The notes beneath the pieces were generated by a model. It made no database searches and was not told the origin of the DNA. It saw nothing but the letters and a program-made list of their open reading frames with translations. Of a stretch of 64,000 bases of DNA, positions 46,418 to 56,115 are shown piece by piece. This stretch comes from Spirosoma lacussanchae (GTDB taxonomy: Bacteria > Bacteroidota > Bacteroidia > Cytophagales > Spirosomataceae). Location: NCBI RefSeq assembly GCF_005870035.1, contig NZ_SWJG01000004.1, forward strand, positions 254,604 through 318,603, read 5' to 3'. Position numbers and translations under genes: made by a program. How positions within the stretch are numbered: the first letter of the stretch is position 1; each line of letters starts with the position of its first letter.

Positions 46418-47167
46418 ATGTTGTATCGGATACTACTTGCGCTCGGCCTGACCAGCTCGGCCGCGTTGGCGCAAAAGATTCACGCCCACAATGATTATGC
46501 CCAACCTCGTCCGTTTGTGACAGCCTATGAACATCGGGCTGATTTCATTGAAGCCGATGTATGGTTGCAGAATGGCGAGCTGGTGGTGGCGCACGACAAG
46601 CCACAGACGGCCGCTCCTACGCTCGACTCGCTGTACCTGGCTCCTATTGCACGACTTTTCGCTCAGTATAAAGACAAAGTAAGTCCCGATCGGACGTATA
46701 CCTTTTCGCTGGTGATCGATGTGAAGGATAATTACGCGGAGGTGCTGCCTAAACTGATTGCCCGTCTGCAACAGAATCTGACCTGCTTCAACCGGGCTGC
46801 CAATCCCTACGCCGTCCAGGTTGTCATCAGCGGCAACCGCCCTAAACTCGACACGTACCTCGACTATCCCCTGCTTATTCAGTTCGACGGCCGGCCCAGC
46901 GAAGTCTACGATCAGGAAACGCTGCAACGGGTAGCTATGATCAGCGATAATTTTCGGGCCTACTCACGATGGGATGGGGTTAGCGACCTGTCAGACCTCG
47001 ACCGAGAAAAGCTGAAGCGGGTCATCAAACGTGCTCATAACGATAATAAGCCCATCCGGTTCTGGGCCATTCCCGATACCCCTTCGGCCTGGAAACTGCT
47101 GAAAAAGTTAGGCGTAGATATCATCAACACCGACAAAGTTGCCGAGGCCATCAGCGAGCTGAAGTAA
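46418..47167 (+). CDS. Secreted PI-PLC/glycerophosphodiester phosphodiesterase-like protein
   Basis: This 249-residue exported protein has a signal peptide (1-18, ending ALAQ) and begins the mature part with KIHAHNDYAQPRPF. It continues with RADFIEADVWLQNGELVVAHD, which carries the metal and substrate residues of PI-PLC-like TIM barrels (His, Glu-x-Asp, His). The ending contains IRFWAIPDTPSAWKLLKKLGVDIINTD. It most likely cleaves glycerophosphodiesters in the periplasm. It stands alone with a strong promoter and a shared bidirectional terminator. Confidence 0.85.
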   Translation: MLYRILLALGLTSSAALAQKIHAHNDYAQPRPFVTAYEHRADFIEADVWLQNGELVVAHDKPQTAAPTLDSLYLAPIARLFAQYKDKVSPDRTYTFSLVIDVKDNYAEVLPKLIARLQQNLTCFNRAANPYAVQVVISGNRPKLDTYLDYPLLIQFDGRPSEVYDQETLQRVAMISDNFRAYSRWDGVSDLSDLDREKLKRVIKRAHNDNKPIRFWAIPDTPSAWKLLKKLGVDIINTDKVAEAISELK

Positions 47168-47175
47168 CCAGAAAG

Positions 47176-47215
47176 ACACAAAAAAGCCGGACGGAATCGT
47201 CCGGCTTTTTTGTGT
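47176..47215. terminator. Bidirectional intrinsic terminator between the phosphodiesterase and clpC
   Basis: An 18-base-pair perfect stem (47176-47193 with 47198-47215, 4-base loop) contains A-tracts on one side and T-tracts on the other, so it works as an intrinsic terminator in both directions for the two convergent genes. Confidence 0.9.
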
Positions 47216-47228
47216 ACACTTTGATCGT

Positions 47229-49760
47229 TTATTCGACAACGGCCTCTGGCTTTTTCACCGTGATAGTCAGCGTTTCGCCTTCACCCGGATAGTCGGCCTG
47301 GATCACATCGCCTTCCTTGAGTTCTCCCTTCAGGATTTCCTCGGCAACGGGGTCTTCGAGATAGCGCTGAATGGCGCGGCTCAGCGGGCGGGCACCGTAT
47401 TGTGGGTCATACCCTTTCTCCGACAGGAAGTCTTTCGCTTTTTCGGTCAGCTCTACAGTGTATCCCAGATTGGTTACCCGGCCCAGCAATTTGCCCAGCA
47501 TCAGATCGATGATCTTGTGAATGTCTTCGCGCTGAAGCGAATTAAACACGATCACATCGTCCAGACGGTTCAGAAACTCCGGCGAGAATGCTTTACGAAG
47601 GGCGCTTTGAATCGTACTCTTCATCAACTCATCCTGGCTTTCGCTCGAACGTTTGGTAGCAAACCCGATACCGGCTCCAAAATCCTTCAGGTCACGCACC
47701 CCGATGTTCGAGGTCATGATGATGATCGTGTTCCGGAAATCGACCCGGCGCCCCAGACCGTCGGTCAGGATACCATCGTCCAGCACCTGCAGCAGGATGT
47801 TGAACACATCCGGGTGGGCTTTCTCGATCTCGTCAAGCAACACGACACTGTATGGCTTCCGGCGAATCTTTTCGGTCAGCTGACCACCTTCTTCGTAGCC
47901 CACGTAGCCCGGAGGGGCGCCAACCAGCCGGCTTACGCTGAATTTCTCCATGTACTCCGACATATCGATCCGCACCAGCGCGTCATCTTTGTCGAAGAGA
48001 TAGGTAGCCAGTACTTTCGCCAGCTCGGTTTTACCAACCCCGGTCGGACCAAGGAAGATGAACGAACCGATTGGTTTCTTCGGATCTTTCAGACCGACAC
48101 GCGTCCGCTGGATGGCCTTCACCAGTTTGTCGATAGCCGACTGCTGACCGATCACCCGACCTTTCAGCTCTTCGCCCATGTTCACCAGTTTCTTGCCTTC
48201 GTCGTTCGATACGCTCGTGACCGGAATACCCGTCATCATAGCGACTACCTCGGCAACGTTTTCTTCGTTAACCGTGTACCGGCGCTTCTTGGTATCTTCT
48301 TCCCAAGCCTGCTTGGCACGGTCGAGCTGATCGATCAGTCGCTTTTCCTTGTCGCGGAGCTGAGCAGCTTCCTCGTACTTCTGGCTTTTAACGACCTGGT
48401 TCTTTTCTTTCTTAATGTTCTCGATTTGTTCTTCCAGCTTCAGAATATCTTCCGGAACCGTAATGTTCGAGATGTGAACCCGAGCGCCTACTTCGTCGAG
48501 GACGTCGATCGCCTTATCGGGCAGGAACCGGTCCGAGATATACCGCTCCGACAACTTCACGGCAGCCTCGATGGCTTCCTTGGTGTAGTTTACGTGGTGG
48601 TGATCTTCGTACTTATCCTTGATGTTGTTGAGAATCTCGATGGTTTCATCGATCGAAGTAGCATCGACCATCACCATCTGGAAACGACGGGCTAGCGCAC
48701 CATCTTTCTCAATGTACTGGCGGTATTCGTCAAGCGTTGTCGCGCCGATGCATTGAATATCGCCCCGGGCCAGCGCTGGCTTGAACATGTTCGACGCGTC
48801 GAGCGAACCCGATGCGCCACCGGCGCCAACGATTGTGTGCAGCTCATCGATGAACAGAATCACCTCGGGCGACTTTTCGAGCTCGTTCATAACGGCTTTC
48901 ATCCGCTCTTCGAACTGACCGCGGTATTTGGTACCCGCTACCAGCGATGCCAGATCAAGCGTTACTACCCGCTTGCCAAACAGTACCCGCGATACTTTCT
49001 TCTGCACGATACGCAGGGCCAGTCCTTCAGCAATAGCCGTTTTACCAACGCCTGGTTCACCAATCAGAATCGGGTTATTTTTCTTACGACGGCTCAGAAT
49101 CTGAGCAACGCGCTCGATTTCTTTTTCACGACCAACAATTGGGTCAAGTTTGCCGACTTCAGCGAGTTTGGTCAGGTCACGGCCAAAGTTGTCAAGCACC
49201 GGCGTCCGCGATTTTTCGGAGCCTTTGTCTTTACCCTGGCCAGTACCGCTGCCACCACCGCCGAACATCCCCCGATCATTGTCATCATCATCGGTTTCGG
49301 GGCCCATCACCGGACGGCTTCCCGAAGATTGATATTCCAGCATCTCCTTAATGACTTCGTAATTGACATTAAACTTATTGAGAATCTGCGTAGCGACGTT
49401 ATCCTCGTCGCGCAGAATCGACAGCAGCAGGTGCTCGGTACCGATGAGTGGGCTCTTGAAGATTTTGGCTTCCAGATACGTGATTTTCAGCGTCTTCTCC
49501 GACTGACGGGTCAGCGGAATGTTAGCCAGATTTTTCACATTGTTGGTAGCCGTTCCCTTGGTTGCCTGCTCAATAGTAACCCGGAGTTCATCGAGTGATA
49601 CGCCGAATTTCTTCAGCAACCCGATCGCCACACCTTCACCTTCACGAATCATACCCAGCAACAGATGCTCCGTGCCGATGTAGTCGTGGCCTAGGCGCAA
49701 GGCTTCTTCTCGGCTCAGCGAGATAACTTCCTTGACGCGGTTTGAGAATTTTGCTTCCAT
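47229..49760 (-). CDS. clpC: ClpC-type AAA+ protease ATPase
   Basis: This 843-residue AAA+ unfoldase feeds proteins to the ClpP peptidase. It has a double Clp N-domain (about 1-145, two related EHLLL repeats), an acidic/glycine linker, AAA-1 with Walker A GEPGVGKT at 234-241, a middle UVR-like coiled insert (about 420-470, [13 protein letters not shown]), and AAA-2 with Walker A GPTGVGKT at 571-578 and the end region typical of ClpC. The middle insert separates ClpC from ClpA; the length is normal. No mcsA or mcsB gene is adjacent, so the adaptor must be elsewhere. Confidence 0.96.
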   Translation of the reverse strand: MEAKFSNRVKEVISLSREEALRLGHDYIGTEHLLLGMIREGEGVAIGLLKKFGVSLDELRVTIEQATKGTATNNVKNLANIPLTRQSEKTLKITYLEAKIFKSPLIGTEHLLLSILRDEDNVATQILNKFNVNYEVIKEMLEYQSSGSRPVMGPETDDDDNDRGMFGGGGSGTGQGKDKGSEKSRTPVLDNFGRDLTKLAEVGKLDPIVGREKEIERVAQILSRRKKNNPILIGEPGVGKTAIAEGLALRIVQKKVSRVLFGKRVVTLDLASLVAGTKYRGQFEERMKAVMNELEKSPEVILFIDELHTIVGAGGASGSLDASNMFKPALARGDIQCIGATTLDEYRQYIEKDGALARRFQMVMVDATSIDETIEILNNIKDKYEDHHHVNYTKEAIEAAVKLSERYISDRFLPDKAIDVLDEVGARVHISNITVPEDILKLEEQIENIKKEKNQVVKSQKYEEAAQLRDKEKRLIDQLDRAKQAWEEDTKKRRYTVNEENVAEVVAMMTGIPVTSVSNDEGKKLVNMGEELKGRVIGQQSAIDKLVKAIQRTRVGLKDPKKPIGSFIFLGPTGVGKTELAKVLATYLFDKDDALVRIDMSEYMEKFSVSRLVGAPPGYVGYEEGGQLTEKIRRKPYSVVLLDEIEKAHPDVFNILLQVLDDGILTDGLGRRVDFRNTIIIMTSNIGVRDLKDFGAGIGFATKRSSESQDELMKSTIQSALRKAFSPEFLNRLDDVIVFNSLQREDIHKIIDLMLGKLLGRVTNLGYTVELTEKAKDFLSEKGYDPQYGARPLSRAIQRYLEDPVAEEILKGELKEGDVIQADYPGEGETLTITVKKPEAVVE

Positions 49761-49915
49761 TCGATTTAGGGGGTCTCCTTAGGTAAGCGTAATATAGGCT
49801 TAACGAAGAGTTTTAAGGATTTGTTCGCCTGCCAACGGTAAAGAGCGGATCGAGTCAGGGTAAGAAAATCAGCGTGGAGAACGACAGAATAAACGACTGT
49901 CTATGGTTTCGTTCT

Positions 49916-50605
49916 TTACCGGTTCAAGTACTCGCTCGCAGCTGGTCCCTGGCAAAACAACAGGTCTATTATGCTAAGGTTTGGTACAAATTCAACGCCA
50001 AAATTCTGTATGTAGGGTGCTGGCGAGTAAAATACATACGATTCAGCTCCCCCACGCGGATTTACCCTGGACCGGGCGTCAATTAGGCCGGATTCGGGTA
50101 TTTGTTCGTAACAATCTGTCAGGCTTATGACGGGCTTAGCCCCCAGTAGTTTCAGACAAATTGTCAGCAACTCAACGTTCAGGTCAAAGAGGAAGGTCCA
50201 GTTTCTTTGGTATACCGACACCAGTTCAGGCCAATAGTACTCAAAAAATGGGGCCTTCCCATAAGCAGCCTGCAGGCATCGTTGATGATGAATTGACCAG
50301 GCCTGATCAGTATCGATCCGCAGCTCCCGGATCGGCTGGTGACGGGTCCCCTGTCGAACCGGTACCGTCAGCACATCAACCTTATTCGCCGTCAGGACGT
50401 AGCAACGATTTCTGTAACTTTGCTTCTGGTAATGCTCATGAGCCTCTAAACGCACCCGACCAACCTGCAGCAAACCCGTCATATAATCCAGACAGGGCAA
50501 ATAGTGCAACTCAATGAGCAATTCGTCGGTAAGCGGCTTAGACTGGTACTTTTCCAATAGTATCAACTGTAACTGTTCACAAGTAAAGCAAAAAATCAAT
50601 ATCAC
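49916..50605 (-). CDS. WbqC-family protein, start uncertain
   Basis: This protein of up to 229 residues matches the WbqC-like family, linked to polysaccharide or O-antigen gene clusters and of unproven role. Family features are LIELHYLPCLDYM, the SYRNRCYVLTANKVDVLTVPVRQG segment, WSIHHQRCLQAAYGKAPFFEYYWPEL, and the end RGGAESYVFYSPAPYIQNFG. The frame starts at GTG 50605 or TTG 50599, neither typical for this group. Because the conserved part begins 31 residues in, at the TTG near 50521, the true start may be there. The upstream DNA is AT-rich and the gene is divergent from the acyltransferase at 50680. Confidence 0.75.
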   Translation of the reverse strand: MILIFCFTCEQLQLILLEKYQSKPLTDELLIELHYLPCLDYMTGLLQVGRVRLEAHEHYQKQSYRNRCYVLTANKVDVLTVPVRQGTRHQPIRELRIDTDQAWSIHHQRCLQAAYGKAPFFEYYWPELVSVYQRNWTFLFDLNVELLTICLKLLGAKPVISLTDCYEQIPESGLIDARSRVNPRGGAESYVFYSPAPYIQNFGVEFVPNLSIIDLLFCQGPAASEYLNR

Positions 50606-50679
50606 CTATTGGTTTTAGCATTTTTTAATTTTTCGGATAAAACGCCGGTTCCGCCCGCTGTTTGTCACTCCTTTGCCAA

Positions 50680-51552
50680 ATGTTTTTTTTTCGTTTGCTG
50701 TCGCGTTTGCCCCTTCGGTTGCTGTATGGTCTGGCTACTATATTGTATTTTTTATTGCTGCACGTAATACGGTACCGGCGTCGGGTAGTGATCGAAAACC
50801 TGCGTCTTTCTTTCCCCGAAAAGTCACCGCAGGCGATTCGGCTCATTGCCAGAGGCTTCTACCGTAATTTAACGGACCTCATCGTGGAGACCATTAAGAT
50901 GCCCGACCTGACGGCCGACGAGCTGCGTCGGCGCGTTCGGTTCACCAATCCCGAGTTAGTTCGGGATCGGCTCAAGGCCGGGCAAACGGTTATCGGCATG
51001 GCTTCACACCAGAGCAACTGGGAGTGGATACCGTCGGCCTCTGTGCTGAATGACATGCCGGTCGATAGTGTCTACAAACCCCTTACCAACCCGTTTTTTG
51101 AAGAGCTGATGCGCGAAGTCCGGTCCAGCTTCGGGGCCGTACCCACGCCAATGAACCTGCTGCCCCGCCAGATGGTGGCTCGCAAAAACATACCCCGGAT
51201 CATTGCGCTGGTAGCCGATCAGGTTCCGGATGTCCCGGAGCAGGCCTACTGGACCAACTTTCTACATCGAGATACCCCCTTTTATCCGGGCACCGAACGA
51301 CTGGCCCGCAGCCGCAACCTGCCGGTTTTCTACACGGAACTGGTACGAGTGGGGCGCGGTCGGTATGAGGTAACGTTTACGCTGATTGGCGACCCTCCCT
51401 ACACAGATCTGCCGGCGGGCGCCATTCTGGAACGCTACCGCGATCAGCTCGAAGATACGATTCGCCGGCATCCGGCCGATTGGCTCTGGTCGCACAAACG
51501 CTGGAAGCACTGGCGTGGGAAATACGCCAAAGTAGGTGCAAAACTGGAATGA
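50680..51552 (+). CDS. Lysophospholipid/lipid A acyltransferase (LpxL/HtrB type)
   Basis: This 290-residue inner-membrane enzyme transfers an acyl chain to a lipid A or phospholipid precursor. It has an N-terminal hydrophobic region, then the HX4E-type active-site motif in MASHQSNWEWIP (His then Glu five residues later), a second conserved region VADQVPDVPEQAYWTNFL, and a C-terminal DWLWSHKRWKHW as in HtrB/LpxL. The ATG at 50680 is chosen; a TTG at 50662 would add six residues with no support. An aminotransferase gene follows after 28 bases. Confidence 0.9.
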   Translation: MFFFRLLSRLPLRLLYGLATILYFLLLHVIRYRRRVVIENLRLSFPEKSPQAIRLIARGFYRNLTDLIVETIKMPDLTADELRRRVRFTNPELVRDRLKAGQTVIGMASHQSNWEWIPSASVLNDMPVDSVYKPLTNPFFEELMREVRSSFGAVPTPMNLLPRQMVARKNIPRIIALVADQVPDVPEQAYWTNFLHRDTPFYPGTERLARSRNLPVFYTELVRVGRGRYEVTFTLIGDPPYTDLPAGAILERYRDQLEDTIRRHPADWLWSHKRWKHWRGKYAKVGAKLE

Positions 51553-51580
51553 ACACATTCCCTCTCTTACCTTTACCCGT

Positions 51581-52606
51581 ATGATTACCTTTTATCCCGG
51601 TCCATCTAAAGTTTATCCGCAGGTAGCCGACTATGCAGCCGAAGCGATTCGGACGGGTCTGACAAGCCTGAATCACCGTAGCCCGGGGTTTATGGAGATT
51701 GTACGCGAGACGATACACCTCCTCCACCAGAAACTGGATATCCCTGCCGATTACCATATTGCATTCGTGTCATCGGCTACGGAGTGCTGGGAAATTGTCG
51801 CCCAGTCGCTGACAGCCGTCGGCAGTACCCATCCATATACCGGTGCGTTCGGCAAAAAATGGATGGAGTACGCCCACCGGATCACCCCCTCCACATCAGC
51901 CCCGGCCGATACCCTTTGCCTGGTGCAGAACGAAACATCGACCGGTGCGCAGATTCCGATGGAGGCCCTGGCAGACTACCGGTCAACGTTCGAAGGATTG
52001 ATAGCAGTCGACGCGGTGTCGTCAATGGCCGGCATTCGGCTCGACTGGCAACGGGCCGATGTCTGGTTTGCCTCCGTTCAGAAATGTTTTGGCCTGCCGG
52101 CGGGACTGGCGGTGCTGGTTTATTCGCCCGCTGCCCTGAATCGGGCCCAGGCCATCGGAGAACGCAACCATTATAACAGTCTGCTGTTCATTCATGAGAA
52201 TTTCTCGGCTTACCAGACGCCCTATACGCCCAACGGACTAGGTATCTATTGCCTGATGCGGGTTCTGCAGCAGGTTGCTCCTATTGCCGAAATCGATACA
52301 ATGACCAAACGCCGGGCCGTGGACTGGTACAATTTTTTCGACCAGGGTTTACCGGGTGCGCTGGGCGCGTTCCGACCCCTGATCAACGATACCGCCAAAC
52401 GGTCCGACACGGTGATTGCCATTGAGGGTTCGGAGACGGACATCAAAGCGCTGAAGCTGGCGGCTCAACAGGCTGGCATCACCCTCGGCAATGGCTACGG
52501 AAACTGGAAAAACACCACCTTCCGCATCGCCAACTTCCCCGCCATTACCGACGATGAGGTTGATCAGCTCAGGCGGTTTTTACACACCTATCGGACCGGT
52601 CAGTAG
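51581..52606 (+). CDS. Class V aminotransferase (SerC/serine-pyruvate type)
   Basis: This 341-residue PLP enzyme begins ITFYPGPSKVYPQVADYAAEA, and the PLP lysine is in SVQKCFGLPAG; the FVSSATECWEIVAQSL and VDAVSSMAGIRLDW regions are typical of class V enzymes. Phosphoserine aminotransferase is a possible function, but the match is closer to a general alanine/serine-glyoxylate type protein. The start at ATG 51581 is favoured over 51536 because conserved sequence begins there and the longer frame overlaps the acyltransferase gene. MarC follows 21 bases later. Confidence 0.82.
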   Translation: MITFYPGPSKVYPQVADYAAEAIRTGLTSLNHRSPGFMEIVRETIHLLHQKLDIPADYHIAFVSSATECWEIVAQSLTAVGSTHPYTGAFGKKWMEYAHRITPSTSAPADTLCLVQNETSTGAQIPMEALADYRSTFEGLIAVDAVSSMAGIRLDWQRADVWFASVQKCFGLPAGLAVLVYSPAALNRAQAIGERNHYNSLLFIHENFSAYQTPYTPNGLGIYCLMRVLQQVAPIAEIDTMTKRRAVDWYNFFDQGLPGALGAFRPLINDTAKRSDTVIAIEGSETDIKALKLAAQQAGITLGNGYGNWKNTTFRIANFPAITDDEVDQLRRFLHTYRTGQ

Positions 52607-52627
52607 GTTGTCCCCCTATCATTCATT

Positions 52628-53203
52628 ATGTTTAACATCAAGGAAATTATTTCGGTAACGCTCATCTTGTTCTCGGTCATCGACGTGATTGGCTCGTTGC
52701 CGGTCTTGATCGATCTGCGTAAAAAAGTCGGCAAGATCGAGTCCGAACAGGCTACGGTCATTTCGGGCATACTGATGGTGTCGTTTCTGTTCGTCGGCGA
52801 GCGGATTCTGAACCTGTTCGGGGTCGACGTTGCTTCGTTCGCAATTGCGGGCGCGCTGATTATTTTCCTGATTGGTCTGGAGATGATACTGGGCCGGACT
52901 ATTTTCAAGTCTGAAGTCAGTTCCGGCGGGGCGACGCACATTGTACCGATTGCCTTTCCGCTCATTGCCGGGGCTGGTACCCTGACGACGATAATCTCCC
53001 TGCGGGCCGAATACCAGACGGTTAATATTATTGTCGGCATCGTTATCAACCTGATTCTGATCTACGCCGTCCTGAAGTCGTCAGAATGGCTCGAAACCCG
53101 GCTGGGACCAGGCGGACTTGATGTACTGCGAAAGATCTTCGGCATTATTCTGCTGGCCATCTCGATCAAGCTATTTAAGACCAATCTGATTGCCGGTTTT
53201 TAG
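52628..53203 (+). CDS. MarC-family membrane protein
   Basis: This 191-residue protein has six hydrophobic helices in the MarC arrangement (FSVIDVIGSLPVLIDL, AFPLIAGAGTLTTIISLRAEY). MarC proteins are inner-membrane proteins of unknown transport function; a link to multiple antibiotic resistance was not confirmed for the founding member. The rsmE gene begins 8 bases later, so the two are co-transcribed. Confidence 0.92.
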   Translation: MFNIKEIISVTLILFSVIDVIGSLPVLIDLRKKVGKIESEQATVISGILMVSFLFVGERILNLFGVDVASFAIAGALIIFLIGLEMILGRTIFKSEVSSGGATHIVPIAFPLIAGAGTLTTIISLRAEYQTVNIIVGIVINLILIYAVLKSSEWLETRLGPGGLDVLRKIFGIILLAISIKLFKTNLIAGF

Positions 53204-53211
53204 TTCGTCTC

Positions 53212-53904
53212 ATGCACCTTTTCTATCAGCCCGAACCAATCGCCCAACTCACCGAAGACGACTCCCGCCATGCGGTTAAAACGTTGCGGCTGAGCGCTGG
53301 CGACAGCATAGCCGTTACCGACGGACACGGAAACCGTCATCTGGCCGTTATTACCTCGGCCGATGCGCGCCGGTGTGCCTTTCGGGTAACGGATACGCAA
53401 ATCACACCCCCACGCCCGTTTTCAATCCGTATTTGCGTAGCACCTACCAAAAATCTGGATCGGATCGAATGGTTTGTCGAGAAAGCAGTCGAAATTGGGA
53501 TCGAACGCATCAGCTTCTTTATCGGCCAGCATTCAGAACGGCGCGTGCTGAAACTGGAACGTATCGAGAAAATTGGCATAGCCGCCATGAAGCAGTCGTT
53601 GCAGTCGTACCTACCCCGGTTCGATGAAGCAGTTTCGTTTACCGATTTGCTGAAAACCGTAACCGAAGAACAGCGGTTTATTGCCCACCTGCCGGCCAAC
53701 GCGTCGCCTGTTAATCTGGCCAGTGCCGTTGGTCCGGGCGGGCAGTATGCGGTACTGATTGGTCCGGAGGGCGACTTTTCTGCTACCGAGATCAGTCAGG
53801 CACAGGCGGCCGGGTGGACGCTGGCAACCCTCGGACCTAACCGGCTGCGAACCGAAACCGCAGCCCTGACGGCCTGTCAGTTACTTAATTTCGTTAACTA
53901 TTAA
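53212..53904 (+). CDS. rsmE: 16S rRNA (uracil(1498)-N3)-methyltransferase RsmE
   Basis: This 230-residue SPOUT-family enzyme methylates U1498 of 16S rRNA. The N-terminal PUA-like start MHLFYQPEP and DDSRHAVKTLRLSAGD, and the SPOUT motifs LIGPEGDFSATEI and LGPNRLRTETAALTA are all complete. It lies directly downstream of marC and 36 bases upstream of a DUF4159 gene. Confidence 0.95.
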   Translation: MHLFYQPEPIAQLTEDDSRHAVKTLRLSAGDSIAVTDGHGNRHLAVITSADARRCAFRVTDTQITPPRPFSIRICVAPTKNLDRIEWFVEKAVEIGIERISFFIGQHSERRVLKLERIEKIGIAAMKQSLQSYLPRFDEAVSFTDLLKTVTEEQRFIAHLPANASPVNLASAVGPGGQYAVLIGPEGDFSATEISQAQAAGWTLATLGPNRLRTETAALTACQLLNFVNY

Positions 53905-53940
53905 CAGCCGGGGTAACCCCAGATCGACGTCTAAACTGCG

Positions 53941-54600
53941 ATGAAAAAAATCTTGTTCACCGGCCTGCTGCTGGTTGCCTGTTGTCAACTGGCATCGGCG
54001 CAGTATGCCTACAAAATCGCCAAGCTGAAATACAACGGCGGAGGAGACTGGTACGCCAACAAGACAGCGTTGCCCAACCTGATCAAATTTGCGAACGCCA
54101 ACCTGCGCATGAATATCTTCCCCGAAGAAGATATTGTGGAACCAGGCAGCCCCGATATCTTCAGCTATCCCTTCGTTCACATGACCGGGCATGGCAATGT
54201 AACCTTCAGCTCGACCGACGTTCAGAACCTGCGCCGGTACCTCATGTCGGGTGGGTTTCTGCACGTTGACGATAACTATGGCATGGATAAATTTATCCGG
54301 CGGGAAATGAAGAAAGTCTTTCCTGAACTCAATTTTATTGAGCTACCCTTCAACCACCCTATTTACCAGCAGCGGTTCAAATTTGCGGGGGGCCTGCCCA
54401 AAGTACACGAACACGACGGCAAAGCTCCGCAGGGCTTCGGCCTGATCTACCAGGGGCGGCTGGTCTGCTTTTACAGCTACGAATGTGACCTGGGTAACGG
54501 CTGGGAAGATCAGAGCATCTATAATGATCCGGAACCGGTCAGGCAGCAGGCCTTACGCATGGGCGCCAATTTGTTGCAGTATGCGACGACTACAAATTAA
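53941..54600 (+). CDS. Secreted DUF4159-domain protein
   Basis: This exported 219-residue protein has a signal peptide (about 1-21, ending ASAQ). The rest is the DUF4159 domain with KLKYNGGGDWYANKTALPNLIKF at its start, the central LRRYLMSGGFLHVDDNYG and the end with FYSYECDLGNGWED. The function of the domain is unknown; in Bacteroidota it often occurs near genes for membrane vWA or MoxR-type proteins, and a vWA protein lies at 43248 here, though not adjacent. A terminator hairpin follows. Confidence 0.85.
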   Translation: MKKILFTGLLLVACCQLASAQYAYKIAKLKYNGGGDWYANKTALPNLIKFANANLRMNIFPEEDIVEPGSPDIFSYPFVHMTGHGNVTFSSTDVQNLRRYLMSGGFLHVDDNYGMDKFIRREMKKVFPELNFIELPFNHPIYQQRFKFAGGLPKVHEHDGKAPQGFGLIYQGRLVCFYSYECDLGNGWEDQSIYNDPEPVRQQALRMGANLLQYATTTN

Positions 54601-54622
54601 TTCCGGTATTATTTAGGGAACG

Positions 54623-54644
54623 CAAGCCAAACCGGCTTGTTTTT
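54623..54644 (+). terminator. Intrinsic terminator after the DUF4159 gene
   Basis: CAAGCC (54623-54628) and GGCTTG (54634-54639) form a stem with a 5-base loop, followed by five T residues (54640-54644). It is 22 bases past the stop codon. Confidence 0.75.
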
Positions 54645-54647
54645 CGT

Positions 54648-54655
54648 TAGTTTTG
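54648..54655 (+). promoter_or_regulatory. Possible -7 box of the desaturase gene
   Basis: TAGTTTTG matches TAnnTTTG and lies 53 bases before the GTG start at 54709. No -33 match is present at the expected distance, and the upstream terminator overlaps that place. Confidence 0.35.
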
Positions 54656-54708
54656 TAGAAGTATTTATAGTTCTGCTCAAGTTGTTCACCCTTTAATCAC
54701 TCCCTATT

Positions 54709-55521
54709 GTGATTGTACTGGCCGCATTCATCGGACACTGGTATCTGTCCCTGTTCTGCCAAACTTTTTTCCTGCACCGTTATTCGGCCCACAAAATGTT
54801 CTCGATGAGCAAATTCTGGGAGCGGTTCTTTTACGCCCTGACCTACATCTCGCAGGGATCGTCATACCTGAGTCCACGGGCTTATGCCGTGCTGCACCGG
54901 ATGCACCACGCCTTCAGCGACACCCCCCGCGATCCGCACTCGCCCCACCATACGCAGAACATCTTTACAATGATGTGGCAGACCAAAAATATTTACAATG
55001 CCGTTCTGCACCGGACACAGCCCATCGAACGTCAGTTCGACAGAAACTACCCCGAGTGGAGCTTCATTGAGAAAGTTGGCGACTCCTGGTTCTCACGTGC
55101 TGGTTGGGGAGTTCTTTACAGCCTGTTCTATATCTTCGCGTTCCTCTATCTGGATATGCACTGGGCGTTTTTCTTTCTGCTGCCCGTCCATTTTGTAATG
55201 GGGCCCGTTCACGGCGCCATTATCAACTGGAGCGGTCACAAATACGGATACGCCAACTTTGACAATCAGGATAAGTCGAAAAACTCATTGATTCTGGATG
55301 TCGTCATGATGGGTGAGCTGTTTCAGAACAACCACCACAAGCGGCCAAATGCGGCTAACTTCGGTGCCAAGTGGTTCGAATTTGATCCTACCTTCCCGAT
55401 CATCGGTGTGCTGCACAAGCTCCACATTGTCCGGTTAAGACCGGCCGCCGAAGCGAAGAAAGCCCAACAGGAAGTTGGCCACGATCGTTTGGTTGAGCGG
55501 GAGCGTGAAGTAGAAGCCTAG
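54709..55521 (+). CDS. Membrane fatty acid (acyl-CoA/acyl-lipid) desaturase
   Basis: This 270-residue di-iron enzyme introduces a double bond into a membrane acyl chain. The three histidine clusters are HRYSAH, HRMHH and NNHHKRP in the right order, between predicted membrane helices. Other signatures are YLSPRAYAVLHRMHHAFSD and FFLLPVHFVMGPVHGAIINWSGH. The start is GTG at 54709: an in-frame TAA lies at 54694-54696, so no earlier start is possible. The C-terminal tail is charged. It is followed by a bidirectional terminator. Confidence 0.92.
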   Translation: MIVLAAFIGHWYLSLFCQTFFLHRYSAHKMFSMSKFWERFFYALTYISQGSSYLSPRAYAVLHRMHHAFSDTPRDPHSPHHTQNIFTMMWQTKNIYNAVLHRTQPIERQFDRNYPEWSFIEKVGDSWFSRAGWGVLYSLFYIFAFLYLDMHWAFFFLLPVHFVMGPVHGAIINWSGHKYGYANFDNQDKSKNSLILDVVMMGELFQNNHHKRPNAANFGAKWFEFDPTFPIIGVLHKLHIVRLRPAAEAKKAQQEVGHDRLVEREREVEA

Positions 55522-55533
55522 AAGCCATTCCAA

Positions 55534-55569
55534 TAAAAAAAGTCCTGACTTAACGGTCGGGACTTTTTT
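55534..55569. terminator. Bidirectional terminator between the desaturase and nucleotidase genes
   Basis: AAGTCCTGAC (55540-55549) pairs with GTCGGGACTT (55556-55565) with one G-T pair and a 6-base loop. A run of A residues precedes and a run of T residues follows, so it serves both convergent genes. Confidence 0.85.
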
Positions 55570-55587
55570 GTTGAACTTAATACCGGC

Positions 55588-56115
55588 TCAAAGAAGCAGG
55601 TCAGCTATTTCCTGCCAGGACTTCATCCGCCGAAACTGGGTGTCCTCGCGGTTGTGAAGTGCATCGAACAGCAGGCCTTCGCCCTGGAACGTGCGCAGAT
55701 TGCGGGGCAGATCATCGATCAGGTAGTCGGTATTGAGTACGCTCTTGTCGCCCATGAAGATGTAGTTGCGCCAGGAGATGGCCGGGAAGTGGGTTTGCAG
55801 CCAGTCCCATTTTTCGCGAAGCGAGTTAGGGAACTCCTGCGCAGCCGAGGCTATGAACACATCGTACTTCGTCATCAGATCAGCAATGACGTCCTGCGCA
55901 CCTTCCATGACTGGAATATCGCTGAAGAAGCCCGGCTCGTAGACCCGCTGCGACAGGGCGCGGTATTCATCTTCGTCGAACAGTTCATGAAACGACTTTT
56001 CTTTCAACTCTTCAAGCGTATAGCGGGGCATCTCCCCGGCCAGATAAAGCTGAATAAACTTACTATGGGTATCGGCCATGACATCGTCCATGTCGATGGC
56101 TATTCGTTGTTTCAT
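55588..56115 (-). CDS. 5'(3')-deoxyribonucleotidase-like HAD phosphatase
   Basis: This 175-residue HAD-superfamily protein matches the NT5C group. It begins MKQRIAIDMDDVMADTHSKF with the nucleophile motif Asp-Met-Asp-Asp, has the later motif FIASAAQEFPNSLREKWDWL and ends in the motif DYLIDDLPRN. It is expected to remove phosphate from deoxyribonucleotides and so balance nucleotide pools. Its start overlaps the end of the E2 acyltransferase gene by 4 bases, so the two are translationally coupled. Confidence 0.88.
   Translation of the reverse strand: MKQRIAIDMDDVMADTHSKFIQLYLAGEMPRYTLEELKEKSFHELFDEDEYRALSQRVYEPGFFSDIPVMEGAQDVIADLMTKYDVFIASAAQEFPNSLREKWDWLQTHFPAISWRNYIFMGDKSVLNTDYLIDDLPRNLRTFQGEGLLFDALHNREDTQFRRMKSWQEIADLLL

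Noticed and set aside
47400-48695. 431-codon open frame opposite clpC
   Set aside because: It is fully antisense to the conserved ClpC sequence and shows no domain; a chance product of codon bias.
48753-49598. 281-codon open frame opposite clpC
   Set aside because: The same reason: antisense to the N-terminal half of ClpC and without recognisable features.
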